DNA from: Microbulbifer donghaiensis
Lineage (GTDB): Bacteria; Pseudomonadota; Gammaproteobacteria; Pseudomonadales; Cellvibrionaceae
Direction of reading: 5' to 3'
DNA length: 64,000 nt
NCBI RefSeq assembly: GCF_900129095.1
Contig: NZ_FQVA01000003.1
Span: 124,001 to 188,000, forward strand
Part shown: positions 30,935 through 40,793 of the stretch, piece after piece
How the letters are laid out: each line of letters opens with the position of its first letter
Position numbering within the stretch: position 1 is the first letter of the stretch
The notes under the pieces: generated by a model
The model's database searches: none
Seen by the model: only the letters and a program-made list of their open reading frames with translations
What the model was told of the DNA's origin: nothing
Program-made: the position numbers and the translations under genes

Positions 30935-32044
30935 TCAGCTTCCCGCCTTTACCGGGTCATCTGTCGAACCTCGCACTACTTCCGACAATACTTTGACCGC
31001 CTGCCCCGGCTGCAGCCGCTCGGCGCCGCGGACGATAACCCGATCGCCATCTGTCAATCCGCCGAATACCGCGATCCACTCACCGTCACCGCTGCCGGTG
31101 GTCACCGGCATGCGTTCGGCTTTGCTGTCAGCGTCGACGCGGAACACGAAGGCGTCACCGTTGCGCAGCACTAGGGCATCGCGCGGCACGGCCACCATCC
31201 GCTGTGTCGCCGCTACCGGCACGGCCACCTGCACCGGCATGCCCACAATCCAGTCCGACTGCTCCGGCAGTTGCACCATCAGTTTTACCCGGCGCGAATT
31301 GGCGCTGGCTACCGGTACAAACTGGCGCACGTGGCCCTCAAGCATCTCACCGCCCTCACGCGCCTCTTCGGCCTGAGAGATGACATCGCTGCGCAGCGCA
31401 ACCGGCTCGCCGGCACGCAGCAGCGGCAGCGCAATAAGCGGGATATCCGCCTCCACTTCCAGCTGCGACATATCCAGTGCGCGCAACAGCTCGCTGCCGG
31501 TGCGCACATACTCTCCGGCCTGGTGCTCACGGCTGACGACCAGCGTATCGAAGGGTGCATTGATCGTTGTCTTGGACAGCTCGTACGCGCGGCGGTCCCG
31601 CTCGATACGCGCGGCCACCAGGTCCTGGGCCATGGCCTCGCGCTCGGCCTGCTGCTCCTCCAGCGCGGAACGGGAGGTACTGTTGGTTTCGGCGAGTTTG
31701 CTCAGGCGTTCGAGCTGCGCATCCAGATAAGTGAGGCGGGCACGCAGCTGGGCGATACGGCTGTCGCTGTTGCGCAACTGCAGGCGCCAGTGGGTCCCAT
31801 CGAGCTGCGCCAGTCGCTCGCCTTTCCTGATCAGGCTGCCGGGCTCGGCAACGAATTCCAGTGCGCCGTCGAGCTCGGCAGAGATGCGGATATCGCGGCG
31901 ACTCACCACCTTGCCGGCGGACCACTGGCTCGGGGCGATTTCGCGCAGCTGGGCACGGTCGACCGTGACAGCCGCCTCCTGCTGCTGGGCCAAAGCGGGC
32001 GCCGCGAGCGCTACGAGCAGTGCGGCCGCAATCAGTTTTTTCAT
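30935..32044 (-). CDS. RND efflux periplasmic adaptor (membrane fusion protein)
   Basis: The 369-residue protein has a signal peptide (1-19), a barrel-sandwich (lipoyl) part split by an alpha-helical hairpin (about residues 90-165, AQLRARLTYLDAQLERLSKL...), a beta-barrel and a membrane-proximal domain. It couples the inner-membrane RND pump to an outer-membrane channel. Its ATG overlaps the stop of the pump gene (ATGA), so the two are co-translated. No outer-membrane factor gene is adjacent, so a TolC-like protein encoded elsewhere is needed. Confidence 0.93.
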   Translation of the reverse strand: MKKLIAAALLVALAAPALAQQQEAAVTVDRAQLREIAPSQWSAGKVVSRRDIRISAELDGALEFVAEPGSLIRKGERLAQLDGTHWRLQLRNSDSRIAQLRARLTYLDAQLERLSKLAETNSTSRSALEEQQAEREAMAQDLVAARIERDRRAYELSKTTINAPFDTLVVSREHQAGEYVRTGSELLRALDMSQLEVEADIPLIALPLLRAGEPVALRSDVISQAEEAREGGEMLEGHVRQFVPVASANSRRVKLMVQLPEQSDWIVGMPVQVAVPVAATQRMVAVPRDALVLRNGDAFVFRVDADSKAERMPVTTGSGDGEWIAVFGGLTDGDRVIVRGAERLQPGQAVKVLSEVVRGSTDDPVKAGS

Positions 32045-35000
32045 AGGGAATTCCTCGCAACCAAACGGGCGCGCAGGCGCGCGAATTTCGGCAAAGTTAT
32101 AGATCCGGTCTGCAGCAGCGCCGGCAATAGCACCAGGGTAAACAGGGTGCTGACGGCCATACCGCCGACAATGACGGCCGCCAGCCCGCGGTAAATGACA
32201 CTGCCCTCACCGGGGGCGACCAACAGCGGCAACATGCCAAACACGCTGGTCAGCGTACTCATGAAGATGGGCCGCAGGCGCAGGCGCAGTGCCTGCTCGA
32301 CCGCTTCGACGCGGCTGGCACCTTCGTCCTCGGCGGCGCGCGTCTGGTGCACCAGCAGGATGGCATTGTTGACGACCAGTCCGAGCAGTATCACAAAGCC
32401 GATCATCGTCAGCAGGTCGAGCGGCTGGAAGCCGATCAGGTTCAGCAGTTGCAGCGCCAGCACACCGCCGACGGTGGCCAGCGGCACCGTCAGCAACACC
32501 AGCCCGGCGTCGCGCAGTGAGCGGAACAGCGCGCTCATCAGCAGGAATAAAATCAGCAGCGCCAGTACGAAGTTCTGCGACAGGGATACCAGGGCCTTGT
32601 CCAGATCGCTGGCATTGCCGCCGATAAGAATGCTGCCGTCCGCGGGCATGGCGGCCTGGATTTTTGGCAGCACCTCCGCTTCGATCTGCGCGCGCACCTC
32701 TTCCAGAGAGACATTGTCCGGCGGCACTATGTTGAGGGTAATGGTGCGGCGGCCATCAACCCGCCGCAGACTGCCGGGACCGACGGTGCGCTCGACACTG
32801 GCCAGCTGGTTCAGCGGCACGATTTCGCCGCGCGGCGTCATCAGCGGGGTATTCTGCAGCTGCTCCGGCGTGCTCCACTCTTGTGCCTTGAAAATGACAT
32901 CGAGGCGTTTCTCACCGTTAAAATATTCGCCCACATAGAGACCGTTGCCCAGGGCGCGAATCAGCCCGCCCATATCCTGGCGATTCCAGCCCTGCTCATG
33001 CATGGCGCGGTCGTTCGGGTAGACGGTCAGTTCCGGCTCGGACAGCGACAGTCCCGGGTTCGGCTGTACCGGCACACCCGGCATTATCTCGCCGACCACC
33101 TCCACCCCGCGGGCGGCAGCTTTCATCAGACCGTCGGCGTCGCGGGACTGCAGGTGCAGTGCAATCTGGCGATCGCCACCGAAAGCGCCGAACAGGTTGC
33201 CGCGCGCGGCAAAGCCCTGGAAGTCCGGTATATCCACCAGCACTTCCTCGCGCAGGATTCGCTCCATCTCGGCGGCCTTGTCCATATCCTTGACGCGCAC
33301 CCCCATGGTGCCGCCATTGGGCCAGGTAAGAATGTAGTAGTTTTTCAGTGCCGGCTCGCGCTCACCGCTCATATACGGCGCCATGCGCCTGTCCAGCTCG
33401 GCGACGATCTCGTGCTTAATGGTGTCGGTGTTGGTAGCGGCGGGGAAATTCAGCCAGACGTCCACCGCGTCCCGTTTTACCGGCGGCAGGTAATCCAGCT
33501 TCGGCAGCAGCAGCCAGGTCGCCATTAGCGGCAGCAACAGCAGTGCGCCGATCACCCGCCAGCGCCGCGCAGCGGTGCTGGTCATTCCCATCACCCTGGC
33601 AGTGATTCTTTCCCACAGCCCGGCGAGGCGATCGTCGCTGGAAATTTCCGGCAGCCACTGTCGCGCCGCCGTCGGCACAACGGCCACCGCGACCAATAGG
33701 GAAAACACGACGGCGACGGCGATCGTCAGCGCAAGATCACCGAATACCTGCCCCTCGACGCTGTTGAGGAAAAATACCGGCAGGAAAATCGCCACCGTAG
33801 TGGCAGTACTGGCGAGCAGTGCCCCCCAGACCTGGCCGGCGCCCTGCTCCGATGCGGCATTCGCATCGAGGCCTTTTTCCCGCAGGCGCACTATGTTTTC
33901 CAGCACTACGATTGCGGCGTCCAGCACCATACCGGTAGCGAAGGCGAGCCCCGCCAGTGAAATCACATTGACACTGCGCCCGGCGGCGGACAGCACCACG
34001 AAGGTGGCCAGCAGGGAGATCGGAATTGCCGCGGCGACGATCAGCGTGGCGCGCATGCGGCGCATGAACCACCAGAGCACGCCGACCGCGAGCAGGACAC
34101 CGAGCACCATGTTGCCACCGAGCAGGTTCAGCGCGCGGTAGACAAACACCGAGGCGTCGAAGGACTGCACCAGCACCAGTTTTTCCGGTCCCAGTTTCTG
34201 CTCGTTGAGCTGCGCGACTTTCTCTTTGACCCGTTCCAGTGTCGCGAGCATATTGGCGTCGTTGGATCGGTTGATACGCATCGACACCGCCGGGTTGCCA
34301 TTCTGGGTCGCGGCGCCGTTGCTGTCTGACGGCGCCACCTTGACCTCGGCGATATCGCCGAGGCGCACCGGGCGCCCGTCGCGCCACTCCAATACCAGTT
34401 CCGAAAGTTTCTGCGGGTTGTATTCACCGGCAAAGCGCAGTGTGTAGCGGCGCCGGCCGACGTCGGTGAAGCCGCCGGACACGTCCCGCGCCGAGGCGAG
34501 TTGGCTGGTCACCATCGGCAGCTGTATGCCCAGCTCCGCCGCCTTCCAGGGATCGAAGATAACCTGTAGTTCCTCGCGTCCGGCGCGACCGTTCTGCGCC
34601 TCGACGCTGGCGACGCCCGGCACGCCCTCCAGCTCCGGGCGAATCACATCGTCAATCAGTCCGGTGTAATCCTCGAGGGTGTTGGGATTGCCCGGCAACA
34701 ATTGCAGGAAGAAATAGGTCAGTGCGGGCGTGCCGCCGCCCCAGCCACCGAGCATCACCCGCGGCGGTTCGGCGTCCCGCGGCAGCGGCGGCAGGCTGCT
34801 CATGCGGCTGATGACGTCGATCAGCACCTTGTCCATATCGGTGCCCATGGTGAATTCCAGATTCACCCAGGCGCCGCCGCGGCCGGCATTCACCTGCATC
34901 TGCTCGAGCCCGGTGAGTCCCTGCAAAACCGACTCGATCGGCTCGACGATTTCCGCCTCCACCTCTTTCGGTGAAGCCGCGCGCCAGCCGGCCTGAATGG

Positions 35001-35136
35001 TGATCTGCGGGTTTTCGATATCGGGGAAGAGTTGCACCGGCAGGCGGCTGGCGAGAAAGGCGCCGAGTAGCACGGCCAGTACTACGGCCACCGCGGTGGC
35101 GGCGGGATTTTTTAACGCTGCGTTGGTGAGCGCCAT
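32041..35136 (-). CDS. RND-family efflux pump
   Basis: The 1031-residue inner-membrane pump has the usual twelve-helix layout with two large periplasmic loops. Helix 1 (NPAATAVAVVLAVLLGAFL) is followed by QLFPDIENPQITI, and the helix 4 region contains GMVLDAAIVVLENIVRL, the proton-relay segment (Asp in GMVLDAA). Lack of a metal-export signature and the LFPDIENP start suggest the hydrophobe/amphiphile group rather than heavy-metal pumps. The pump gene comes before the adaptor gene, the reverse of the commonest order. It lies 136 bases downstream of a LytS/LytR-type two-component pair. Confidence 0.94.
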   Translation of the reverse strand: MALTNAALKNPAATAVAVVLAVLLGAFLASRLPVQLFPDIENPQITIQAGWRAASPKEVEAEIVEPIESVLQGLTGLEQMQVNAGRGGAWVNLEFTMGTDMDKVLIDVISRMSSLPPLPRDAEPPRVMLGGWGGGTPALTYFFLQLLPGNPNTLEDYTGLIDDVIRPELEGVPGVASVEAQNGRAGREELQVIFDPWKAAELGIQLPMVTSQLASARDVSGGFTDVGRRRYTLRFAGEYNPQKLSELVLEWRDGRPVRLGDIAEVKVAPSDSNGAATQNGNPAVSMRINRSNDANMLATLERVKEKVAQLNEQKLGPEKLVLVQSFDASVFVYRALNLLGGNMVLGVLLAVGVLWWFMRRMRATLIVAAAIPISLLATFVVLSAAGRSVNVISLAGLAFATGMVLDAAIVVLENIVRLREKGLDANAASEQGAGQVWGALLASTATTVAIFLPVFFLNSVEGQVFGDLALTIAVAVVFSLLVAVAVVPTAARQWLPEISSDDRLAGLWERITARVMGMTSTAARRWRVIGALLLLPLMATWLLLPKLDYLPPVKRDAVDVWLNFPAATNTDTIKHEIVAELDRRMAPYMSGEREPALKNYYILTWPNGGTMGVRVKDMDKAAEMERILREEVLVDIPDFQGFAARGNLFGAFGGDRQIALHLQSRDADGLMKAAARGVEVVGEIMPGVPVQPNPGLSLSEPELTVYPNDRAMHEQGWNRQDMGGLIRALGNGLYVGEYFNGEKRLDVIFKAQEWSTPEQLQNTPLMTPRGEIVPLNQLASVERTVGPGSLRRVDGRRTITLNIVPPDNVSLEEVRAQIEAEVLPKIQAAMPADGSILIGGNASDLDKALVSLSQNFVLALLILFLLMSALFRSLRDAGLVLLTVPLATVGGVLALQLLNLIGFQPLDLLTMIGFVILLGLVVNNAILLVHQTRAAEDEGASRVEAVEQALRLRLRPIFMSTLTSVFGMLPLLVAPGEGSVIYRGLAAVIVGGMAVSTLFTLVLLPALLQTGSITLPKFARLRARLVARNSL

Positions 35137-35272
35137 ACCCTGTACCTTATGTATATTTTTAATTGAGGATAAGGCTAAAGGGTTGCGGGATTAGGACAAG
35201 GCGATTGCGATCAACCGCCGGCTTTTGGCGGCGGGCGCCCGGCAAATTTTCGGGCCCCGCACCGGTGATACT

Positions 35273-36109
35273 CTACAGAAAGTGCTGGACCTTGTTTTTA
35301 TAACTGCGGCTCATCTTCAGTCGCTCACCGTTGTTCAAAACCAGGTGGTACTCGCCGTTGATATGCGCGCAGATTTCGCGCACGCGACTGAGGTTGACGA
35401 TGGTCGAGCGGTGAATGCGCTGGAACAGCTTCGGATCCAGCTGCTGCTCCAGCTCCTTCATGGTGATGCGCATGACGTGCGTCTCGCCGTTGGCGTGCAC
35501 GCACATATAGTCGCCGGCGGCGTCGATCCAGTCGATTTCCCGCGCCGGCACCAGCGTGATCTTGCCGGAGTCCTTGATGGCAATTTTTTCCGGATAGGCA
35601 CTGCCGCCCAGCTCACCCGCCGCCAGCTTCTGCGCCAGCGCTTCCGGGGATTCTTTGGTCAGGTCCGCCACCGCTTCCAGCAATTGCTCGCGCTGGCTGG
35701 CGATATCGGCGCTGGCCAGTTTGTCCCGCACCCGCCCCAGCGCCAGCGCCAGGCGCTGGTCCTCAATGGGCTTCAAGACATAATCCACGGCGTTGATTTC
35801 GAAAGCCTCCACCGCGTACTGGTCGTAGGCAGTAACGAACACCACCTGCGGCAGCTGCTCGACGGGAATCTGCTGCACCATCTCCAGGCCGTTGACGCCG
35901 GGCATCTGGATATCCACGAACACCACATCGGGGTGCAGCGCCAGAATCTGTTCCCGCCCCTCGCGGCCATTGCTGCACTCGGCGATGACTTCGACATCGC
36001 CGAGCTGCTCCAGTCGCAGGCGCAAGCCGCGACGCGCTAAGGGCTCGTCGTCGATAACAATGGCTTTCAACATGCCTGCAGTCTTGGGAGAGTCAGCCGT
36101 ACCGGTCAT
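35273..36109 (-). CDS. LytTR-family response regulator
   Basis: The 278-residue regulator has a receiver domain with phospho-acceptor Asp67 in VVFVDIQMPG, acidic pair IDDEP near the start, and Lys in YVLKPIE, then a C-terminal LytTR DNA-binding domain (about 175-278, IDWIDAAGDYMCVHA ... FQRIHRSTIVNLSRVREI). It resembles AlgR/LytR/YehT. The ATG at 36109 follows CAGGAAT and lies four bases after the kinase stop; the upstream in-frame extension overlaps the kinase gene. It may control the RND pump that follows. Confidence 0.93.
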   Translation of the reverse strand: MTGTADSPKTAGMLKAIVIDDEPLARRGLRLRLEQLGDVEVIAECSNGREGREQILALHPDVVFVDIQMPGVNGLEMVQQIPVEQLPQVVFVTAYDQYAVEAFEINAVDYVLKPIEDQRLALALGRVRDKLASADIASQREQLLEAVADLTKESPEALAQKLAAGELGGSAYPEKIAIKDSGKITLVPAREIDWIDAAGDYMCVHANGETHVMRITMKELEQQLDPKLFQRIHRSTIVNLSRVREICAHINGEYHLVLNNGERLKMSRSYKNKVQHFL

Positions 36110-36113
36110 AACT

Positions 36114-37202
36114 TTATTCCTGTTCGTAGGGGATCCGTATATGCACCGCCAGACCGCCTTCCGGACGGTTGCGGAAGCGCACCTTCTGCTCGTCGCCATA
36201 GAGCGCGCGCAGGCGTTCACAGGTATTGCGAATACCGACGCCGTAGCCTTTGCCCAGTTTTGCCAGTTCTTGTTCCGGCATGCCCGGACCGTTGTCGCTC
36301 ACTTCCAGCAGCAGCTCACCGGCAAAGACCCGCGCCTTGATTATGATTTCGCCGCCCCACTCCCGCTGCGAAATACCGTACTTGATCGCGTTTTCCACCA
36401 GCGGCTGCAACAGCAGGCTGGGCACCAGCGCCCGCGGCGAATCGCCTTCCAGGTCCAGGTTCACTACCAGGCGGTCGGCGAAGCGCACCTTCTCGATATC
36501 CAGGTACAGCATCAGCGCCTCGACTTCCTTGGCCAAGGTCACCTTCTGCATCGGGTCATTGTCCAGCGAGTGGCGCAGGAACTGGGACAGGCGCGTCACC
36601 ATATCGTTGGCCGTGCGCCCCTCGCTGTCGAGAATCAGGGTCGAGATCGCGTTCAGTGTATTGAACAGGAAGTGCGGGTTCAGCTGATAGCGCAGCATTT
36701 TCAGCTGCGCCTGGTGCGCCATGGATTCCGCCCGCAGCGTTTTTTCCTGCTGCAACAGCGAGGCCTGGTAGTACTTGATGCCGTAATACAGCGCCGCCCA
36801 GGTCATCAGGATCAGGAAGGAATAGGAGAACCAGTAGATCGCCAGCACCGCGGGGTGCTCGTCACTCTCCTTGCCGTAGAGCCACAATGAACCGCCGAAT
36901 TTGATTGCCGCCCACAGCGCCGCCGCCAGTATCACCACCACCAGTGAGCCGAACAGGCGCGTAGCCGGCGGCTTGTCCCATAGTTTCTGGAAGCCGCGGC
37001 GCATGGCCTCGGACAGCAGTACGCCGGAGGCTGTGGCCACGGTGATATAGCCGGTGTGCAGCCAGTGGTCCTTCACCCAGAAAAAGCTGCCGACAAAGGT
37101 CAGCAGCGTATAGCCGCCCCAGCCAGACAGCTGCAGCGCCCAGTACTGCCACTGCTGCATCGCCAGCCGTTCGGACAGCCACTGAAATGCGTTGTTACCC
37201 AT
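36114..37202 (-). CDS. LytS/YehU-type sensor histidine kinase
   Basis: From the ATG at 37202 (GGGAAT upstream) the protein has 362 residues: about four membrane helices in the first 140 residues, a short coiled coil, a His_kinase domain with phospho-His in RYQLNPHFLFNTLNAI (His177), and an HATPase domain (ENAIKYGI, DNGPGMPEQ, GVGIRNTCERL). There is no large sensor domain, so it likely senses a membrane or cell-wall signal. It forms an operon with the LytTR regulator four bases downstream. Confidence 0.93.
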   Translation of the reverse strand: MGNNAFQWLSERLAMQQWQYWALQLSGWGGYTLLTFVGSFFWVKDHWLHTGYITVATASGVLLSEAMRRGFQKLWDKPPATRLFGSLVVVILAAALWAAIKFGGSLWLYGKESDEHPAVLAIYWFSYSFLILMTWAALYYGIKYYQASLLQQEKTLRAESMAHQAQLKMLRYQLNPHFLFNTLNAISTLILDSEGRTANDMVTRLSQFLRHSLDNDPMQKVTLAKEVEALMLYLDIEKVRFADRLVVNLDLEGDSPRALVPSLLLQPLVENAIKYGISQREWGGEIIIKARVFAGELLLEVSDNGPGMPEQELAKLGKGYGVGIRNTCERLRALYGDEQKVRFRNRPEGGLAVHIRIPYEQE

Positions 37203-37324
37203 AGATTCCCGATTCGCGGCGCCGACTTGCGGCCGCCGATTTGACACTTTCGTATGGCTTCATACTAAATGGCGGCTCCCGCTGGTGAAATACCAACCGG
37301 CGCAGCAAATGGACAGACTGCCGC

Positions 37325-37792
37325 ATGAACTTCTGGTTATTCAAGTCCGAGCCGGACGAATACAGCATTCACGACCTCGCCGCGGAGCGGGGCCACACCG
37401 GCCGCTGGGACGGTATCCGCAACTATCAGGCGCGCAATTTTCTCCGCGATCAGGTACAGGAGGGGGATGGCGTACTCTTCTATCACAGCGCCTGCAAGGT
37501 GCCAGCGATAGTGGGTACCGCCGAGGTGGTGCGCGCGGCCTACCCGGATCCGGCCCAGTTCGACCCGGAATCCAAGTACTTCGACCCCAAGGCCAGCGGC
37601 GACCAGCCGCGCTGGTACTGCGTCGATATCCGCTGGCAGAGCAACTTCGCGCGACCCGTGCCGCTGGCAGAGATCAAGCAGAACCCGGGGCTGGCGGAGA
37701 TGGTGCTGGTAAAGCAGGGGCGCCTGTCCATTCAGCCGGTCACAGCGACGGAGTGGAAGACCATCGCGCGGCTGGGCCAGGCCGCGCGTTGA
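37325..37792 (+). CDS. EVE-domain protein
   Basis: The 155-residue protein is a single EVE domain, starting MNFWLFKSEPDEYSI and containing WDGIRNYQARNFLRD and GDGVLFYHSACKVPAIVGTAEVV, the core of the family. EVE domains have a PUA-like fold and bind modified bases in DNA or RNA; in bacteria their partners vary, including restriction systems. Nothing around it suggests a defense locus. It is divergent from the LytS-type kinase. Confidence 0.92.
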   Translation: MNFWLFKSEPDEYSIHDLAAERGHTGRWDGIRNYQARNFLRDQVQEGDGVLFYHSACKVPAIVGTAEVVRAAYPDPAQFDPESKYFDPKASGDQPRWYCVDIRWQSNFARPVPLAEIKQNPGLAEMVLVKQGRLSIQPVTATEWKTIARLGQAAR

Positions 37793-37877
37793 CAAAGCGC
37801 GGCTATGTGCGCGGAGTGCGCGGAGTTGCGCCCCGCCAGGGGCGGCGGGCACTGAACTCACAGCCCGCACGAACTTG

Positions 37878-39224
37878 TCAGGCGCCCTCCGGCGCATTGC
37901 GGCCCACACTGTACCAGTCCAGTTTGCGCGTCAGCACCATGATGCAACCGAGCACACCGAACACCAGCAGCGATCCCATCAATAGGGCGTAGTCCTCGGC
38001 ACTGAGCAGGCCGTAGAGCAGTCCGTAGAGTGCCGCCAGCAGCGCCGCAAAGCCCAGCCCACGACGCCAGCTGCGCAGCACGAAACTGACATAGAAGCCA
38101 ATCAGGCCGACACAGGCGGCTGCGGAAAGTCCGTAGGCCCGCGCGAAGGCAATGTGCTCGGACAGCGACAGCAGCAACAGGTAAAACATGGCCAGCGCCA
38201 GCCCCACCAGGGTGTACTGTACCGGATGCACCGCCAGGCGTTTCAGCACTTCGAACAGGAAAAAGGTGGCGAAGGTCAGAGTGAGAAACAGCAGCGCGTA
38301 TTTGATCGCCCGGTCTGTCTTCAGATATTGATCCACCGGATCGAGGAAGCTCACGCCGAAACTGCGCTGCCGCAGGCTCTCGCACTCCCTGTCCTGTCCG
38401 CATCGCTGCAGCGCCTCCTCCAGGTTGGTGGCAAAAAAGCTGGTCTGCCATTCGGCGGTAAAACCGCGATCGGTCACCTCGCGGCGGCTCGGCAGGTACT
38501 CGCCGACGAAACTCGGGTGCGGCCAGTCGGCACTCAGCATCACCCGGCTGTCGCGGCCCACCGGCACCAGGCGCAGGTGCTCGGTGCCCTGCAGTTTGAG
38601 ATCGAAGGCAAACTCCAGGGTCTGGCCACCCTCGCGCTCCAGCGCCGGCAGCTGCGCGTGTACCCCGGAGCCAAGCATGGGTGTGCCGCTACCGGGGGCG
38701 AACTCCAGCGTCTGGCCGTTCAGGCGCAGCCGCAAGTCATTGCGGATGCCGCGGATATCGCTGATGCCAACGGAGAGAAAGGGTTTCTCGAAATGGTACT
38801 GCGCCAGCTCCTCGCCCAATCCCAGCCGCGCCGGCAAGCGGAACTGGCCGCTTACCCGGCTGTCGCTGTGATACAGCAGCGCCTCGTAGATACCCCGCGC
38901 GCGTCGCTCGGTGGTCAATTCGGCATCGAAGGCAAAGCGGTCCGGCAGAAAGTACAGTTGCCCGCTCTTTTTTCGCTGTTCCGCGTAGCGCTCGCCAGTC
39001 TTGTCGTGGATTTTCCACTGCTGGATCGTCTTGACGTAGGGCACCACGAGAATGGGGCCGATGATCTGCTGGCTGTAGCTGGAGCTGCGGGCAATATCCT
39101 GCAGTACTCCTTGCTGGTAGTGCTGCCGTTCAGTAATCAGGCCGCCGATCATACTCAGGGGGATCAGCAACAGCAGTATCAGCAGGGCGATAGCGCCCAA
39201 TTTGAAGGCCAGGGTTCGGTTCAT
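37878..39224 (-). CDS. creD: Inner-membrane protein CreD
   Basis: The 448-residue protein has one N-terminal helix (residues 8-27), a large periplasmic domain with the family segment RSSSYSQQIIGPILVVPY near 46-62 and LQGTEHLRLVPVGRDSRVMLSADWPHPSFVGEYLPS, a conserved GVSFLDPVDQYLKTDRAIKYALLFL segment, and about five C-terminal helices. CreD is an effector of the CreBC two-component system, linked to envelope integrity and beta-lactam response. It lies 128 bases downstream of creC in the same direction; I found no clear second creABCD box (TTCAC half) in that gap. Confidence 0.92.
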   Translation of the reverse strand: MNRTLAFKLGAIALLILLLLIPLSMIGGLITERQHYQQGVLQDIARSSSYSQQIIGPILVVPYVKTIQQWKIHDKTGERYAEQRKKSGQLYFLPDRFAFDAELTTERRARGIYEALLYHSDSRVSGQFRLPARLGLGEELAQYHFEKPFLSVGISDIRGIRNDLRLRLNGQTLEFAPGSGTPMLGSGVHAQLPALEREGGQTLEFAFDLKLQGTEHLRLVPVGRDSRVMLSADWPHPSFVGEYLPSRREVTDRGFTAEWQTSFFATNLEEALQRCGQDRECESLRQRSFGVSFLDPVDQYLKTDRAIKYALLFLTLTFATFFLFEVLKRLAVHPVQYTLVGLALAMFYLLLLSLSEHIAFARAYGLSAAACVGLIGFYVSFVLRSWRRGLGFAALLAALYGLLYGLLSAEDYALLMGSLLVFGVLGCIMVLTRKLDWYSVGRNAPEGA

Positions 39225-39352
39225 GGTTCAGCTCTCCGTGTCGATTAATGTCGATGGCACAGAGTGTGAATTGCCAATATGGGGAGCCGATGGCGGGGAG
39301 ATGGAGCGAAGATGGAGACTTTGTGGAGATTCGGCGGTCGCAGAGCTGCCGC

Positions 39353-40792
39353 TCAGGCTCCCGGCAGGCTCAGGCGCACCAGCACACCGCCGTCTACGTT
39401 GCCGACGGCCAGCTCGCCGCCGTGCAGCGCGGCGACCTCCTGCACAAAGTTGAGCCCCAGGCCGGTGCTCTTGCGCCCGCCGTCCGGCCGCGGCAGGGAG
39501 TAGAAGCGCTCAGTCAGTCGCTCCAGCGCATATTCGGGAATCGCCGCACCCTCGTTGAACAGGCCGATTTCTACGCGGCTCCCATGCCGCTCGGCGCTGA
39601 ATCGAATCAGCCCGCCGGGCGGCGTAAAGTCCAGCGCGTTGTCGAGCAGGTTGGCCAGCGCCTGCCGCAACAGAAAGCGCTCGCCACACAGCTGCAATGT
39701 CGGATCCAACGAGCGCTCCACCCGCAGCTTGCCCGCGGTGATACGCGCCTGCTGGGCCGATACCAGTTCTTCCACCAGGGCCGCCAGCGACACTGCCACC
39801 CGCTCCTCCAGGCCCTGGCGCTGTTCCACCTGGGCGAGGTGCAGCAGGCGTTCACTCAACTGCTGCAGGCGCGCGCTCTCCTGCTGGATATTGCTGACGA
39901 AACGCCGGCGCTGCTCCGCGGGCATCTCGCCGTCGAGCGACTCTCCACCGAGCAATTCGGCGGCGCCGCGAATCGCCGCCAGCGGGCTCTTCAGCTCGTG
40001 GGTCAGGGTGTGCACGTAGCGCTCTACATAGGCCTTGCCCTCCAGCTCGGTGCGCATATGATCCACCGCCATCGCCAGCTGCCCCAGTTCGCCGCTGGGC
40101 AGCCGCGGCGGCTCGGCGCGGTGTCCCTCACTGACAGCCTGGGCGTAGTGGGTCAACTTGCCCAGCGCGCGGCTGAGCCACCACGACAGCAGTGCGCCGA
40201 CCAGCAGCCCGAGGGTAATCAGGCCGGCACCGAGCCAACTCAGGCGCCGCTGCGAACGTTCGATATAGGGCTGCAGGGTGCGGTTGGGCTTGGCCACCGA
40301 GACCACACCGATAATCTGCTCACCATCGAGGATCGGCGCCGCCACATACATCACCGAGGATTCCGGGTTGTCCGGGTCCTCGCGGGTGGAGCGCGCACCG
40401 TAGTCGCCGCGCAGGGTCAGGTACACGTCGTTCCAGCGCGAATAGTCCTGGCCCAGCGCCCGGCCGCTGGAATCCAGCAGTACGGTGCCGCGGGCGTCGG
40501 TCACGTAGATGCGGTGGTTGACCTGGTTTTTCGTCAGCCCCCAGATATTGGCCTGCGGCTGGCGCCGGCCGTAGGCCTCCAGCAGCGCGGGCAGATGGCT
40601 CTGTGCCAGGCTCCCGGTGCTGACATCTTCGCGCAGGATTTCGGCCAGCAGGTTGGCGGTATCCACCAGGGTCTCCTCGGTGGACTGGCGCACGCCGGGG
40701 CGGATCTCGTCCATCACCGTGCTCTGCACGAACCAGCCGGCCAGGCCCACGAACAGGAAGTAGACCGCAAAGATGCGGACCCCGAGCGGCAT
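39353..40792 (-). CDS. creC: Sensor histidine kinase CreC
   Basis: From the ATG at 40792 the protein has 479 residues: two membrane helices (about 5-26 and near 185-205) bounding a periplasmic sensor, a HAMP-like region, HisKA with phospho-His in THELKSPLAAIRGAAE, and HATPase (NLLDNALDF, GLGLNFVQEVAALHGG). The start follows CTGGAG and lies one base after the creB stop; the longer in-frame form overlaps creB and is arginine-rich shadow sequence. CreC phosphorylates CreB in response to carbon and cell-wall status. Confidence 0.92.
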   Translation of the reverse strand: MPLGVRIFAVYFLFVGLAGWFVQSTVMDEIRPGVRQSTEETLVDTANLLAEILREDVSTGSLAQSHLPALLEAYGRRQPQANIWGLTKNQVNHRIYVTDARGTVLLDSSGRALGQDYSRWNDVYLTLRGDYGARSTREDPDNPESSVMYVAAPILDGEQIIGVVSVAKPNRTLQPYIERSQRRLSWLGAGLITLGLLVGALLSWWLSRALGKLTHYAQAVSEGHRAEPPRLPSGELGQLAMAVDHMRTELEGKAYVERYVHTLTHELKSPLAAIRGAAELLGGESLDGEMPAEQRRRFVSNIQQESARLQQLSERLLHLAQVEQRQGLEERVAVSLAALVEELVSAQQARITAGKLRVERSLDPTLQLCGERFLLRQALANLLDNALDFTPPGGLIRFSAERHGSRVEIGLFNEGAAIPEYALERLTERFYSLPRPDGGRKSTGLGLNFVQEVAALHGGELAVGNVDGGVLVRLSLPGA

Positions 40793-40793
40793 C

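Noticed and set aside
39225..39352. cre box (TTCAC-N6-TTCAC) before creD
   Set aside because: One TTCAC half-site is present on the minus strand, but the second half differs at three of five bases.
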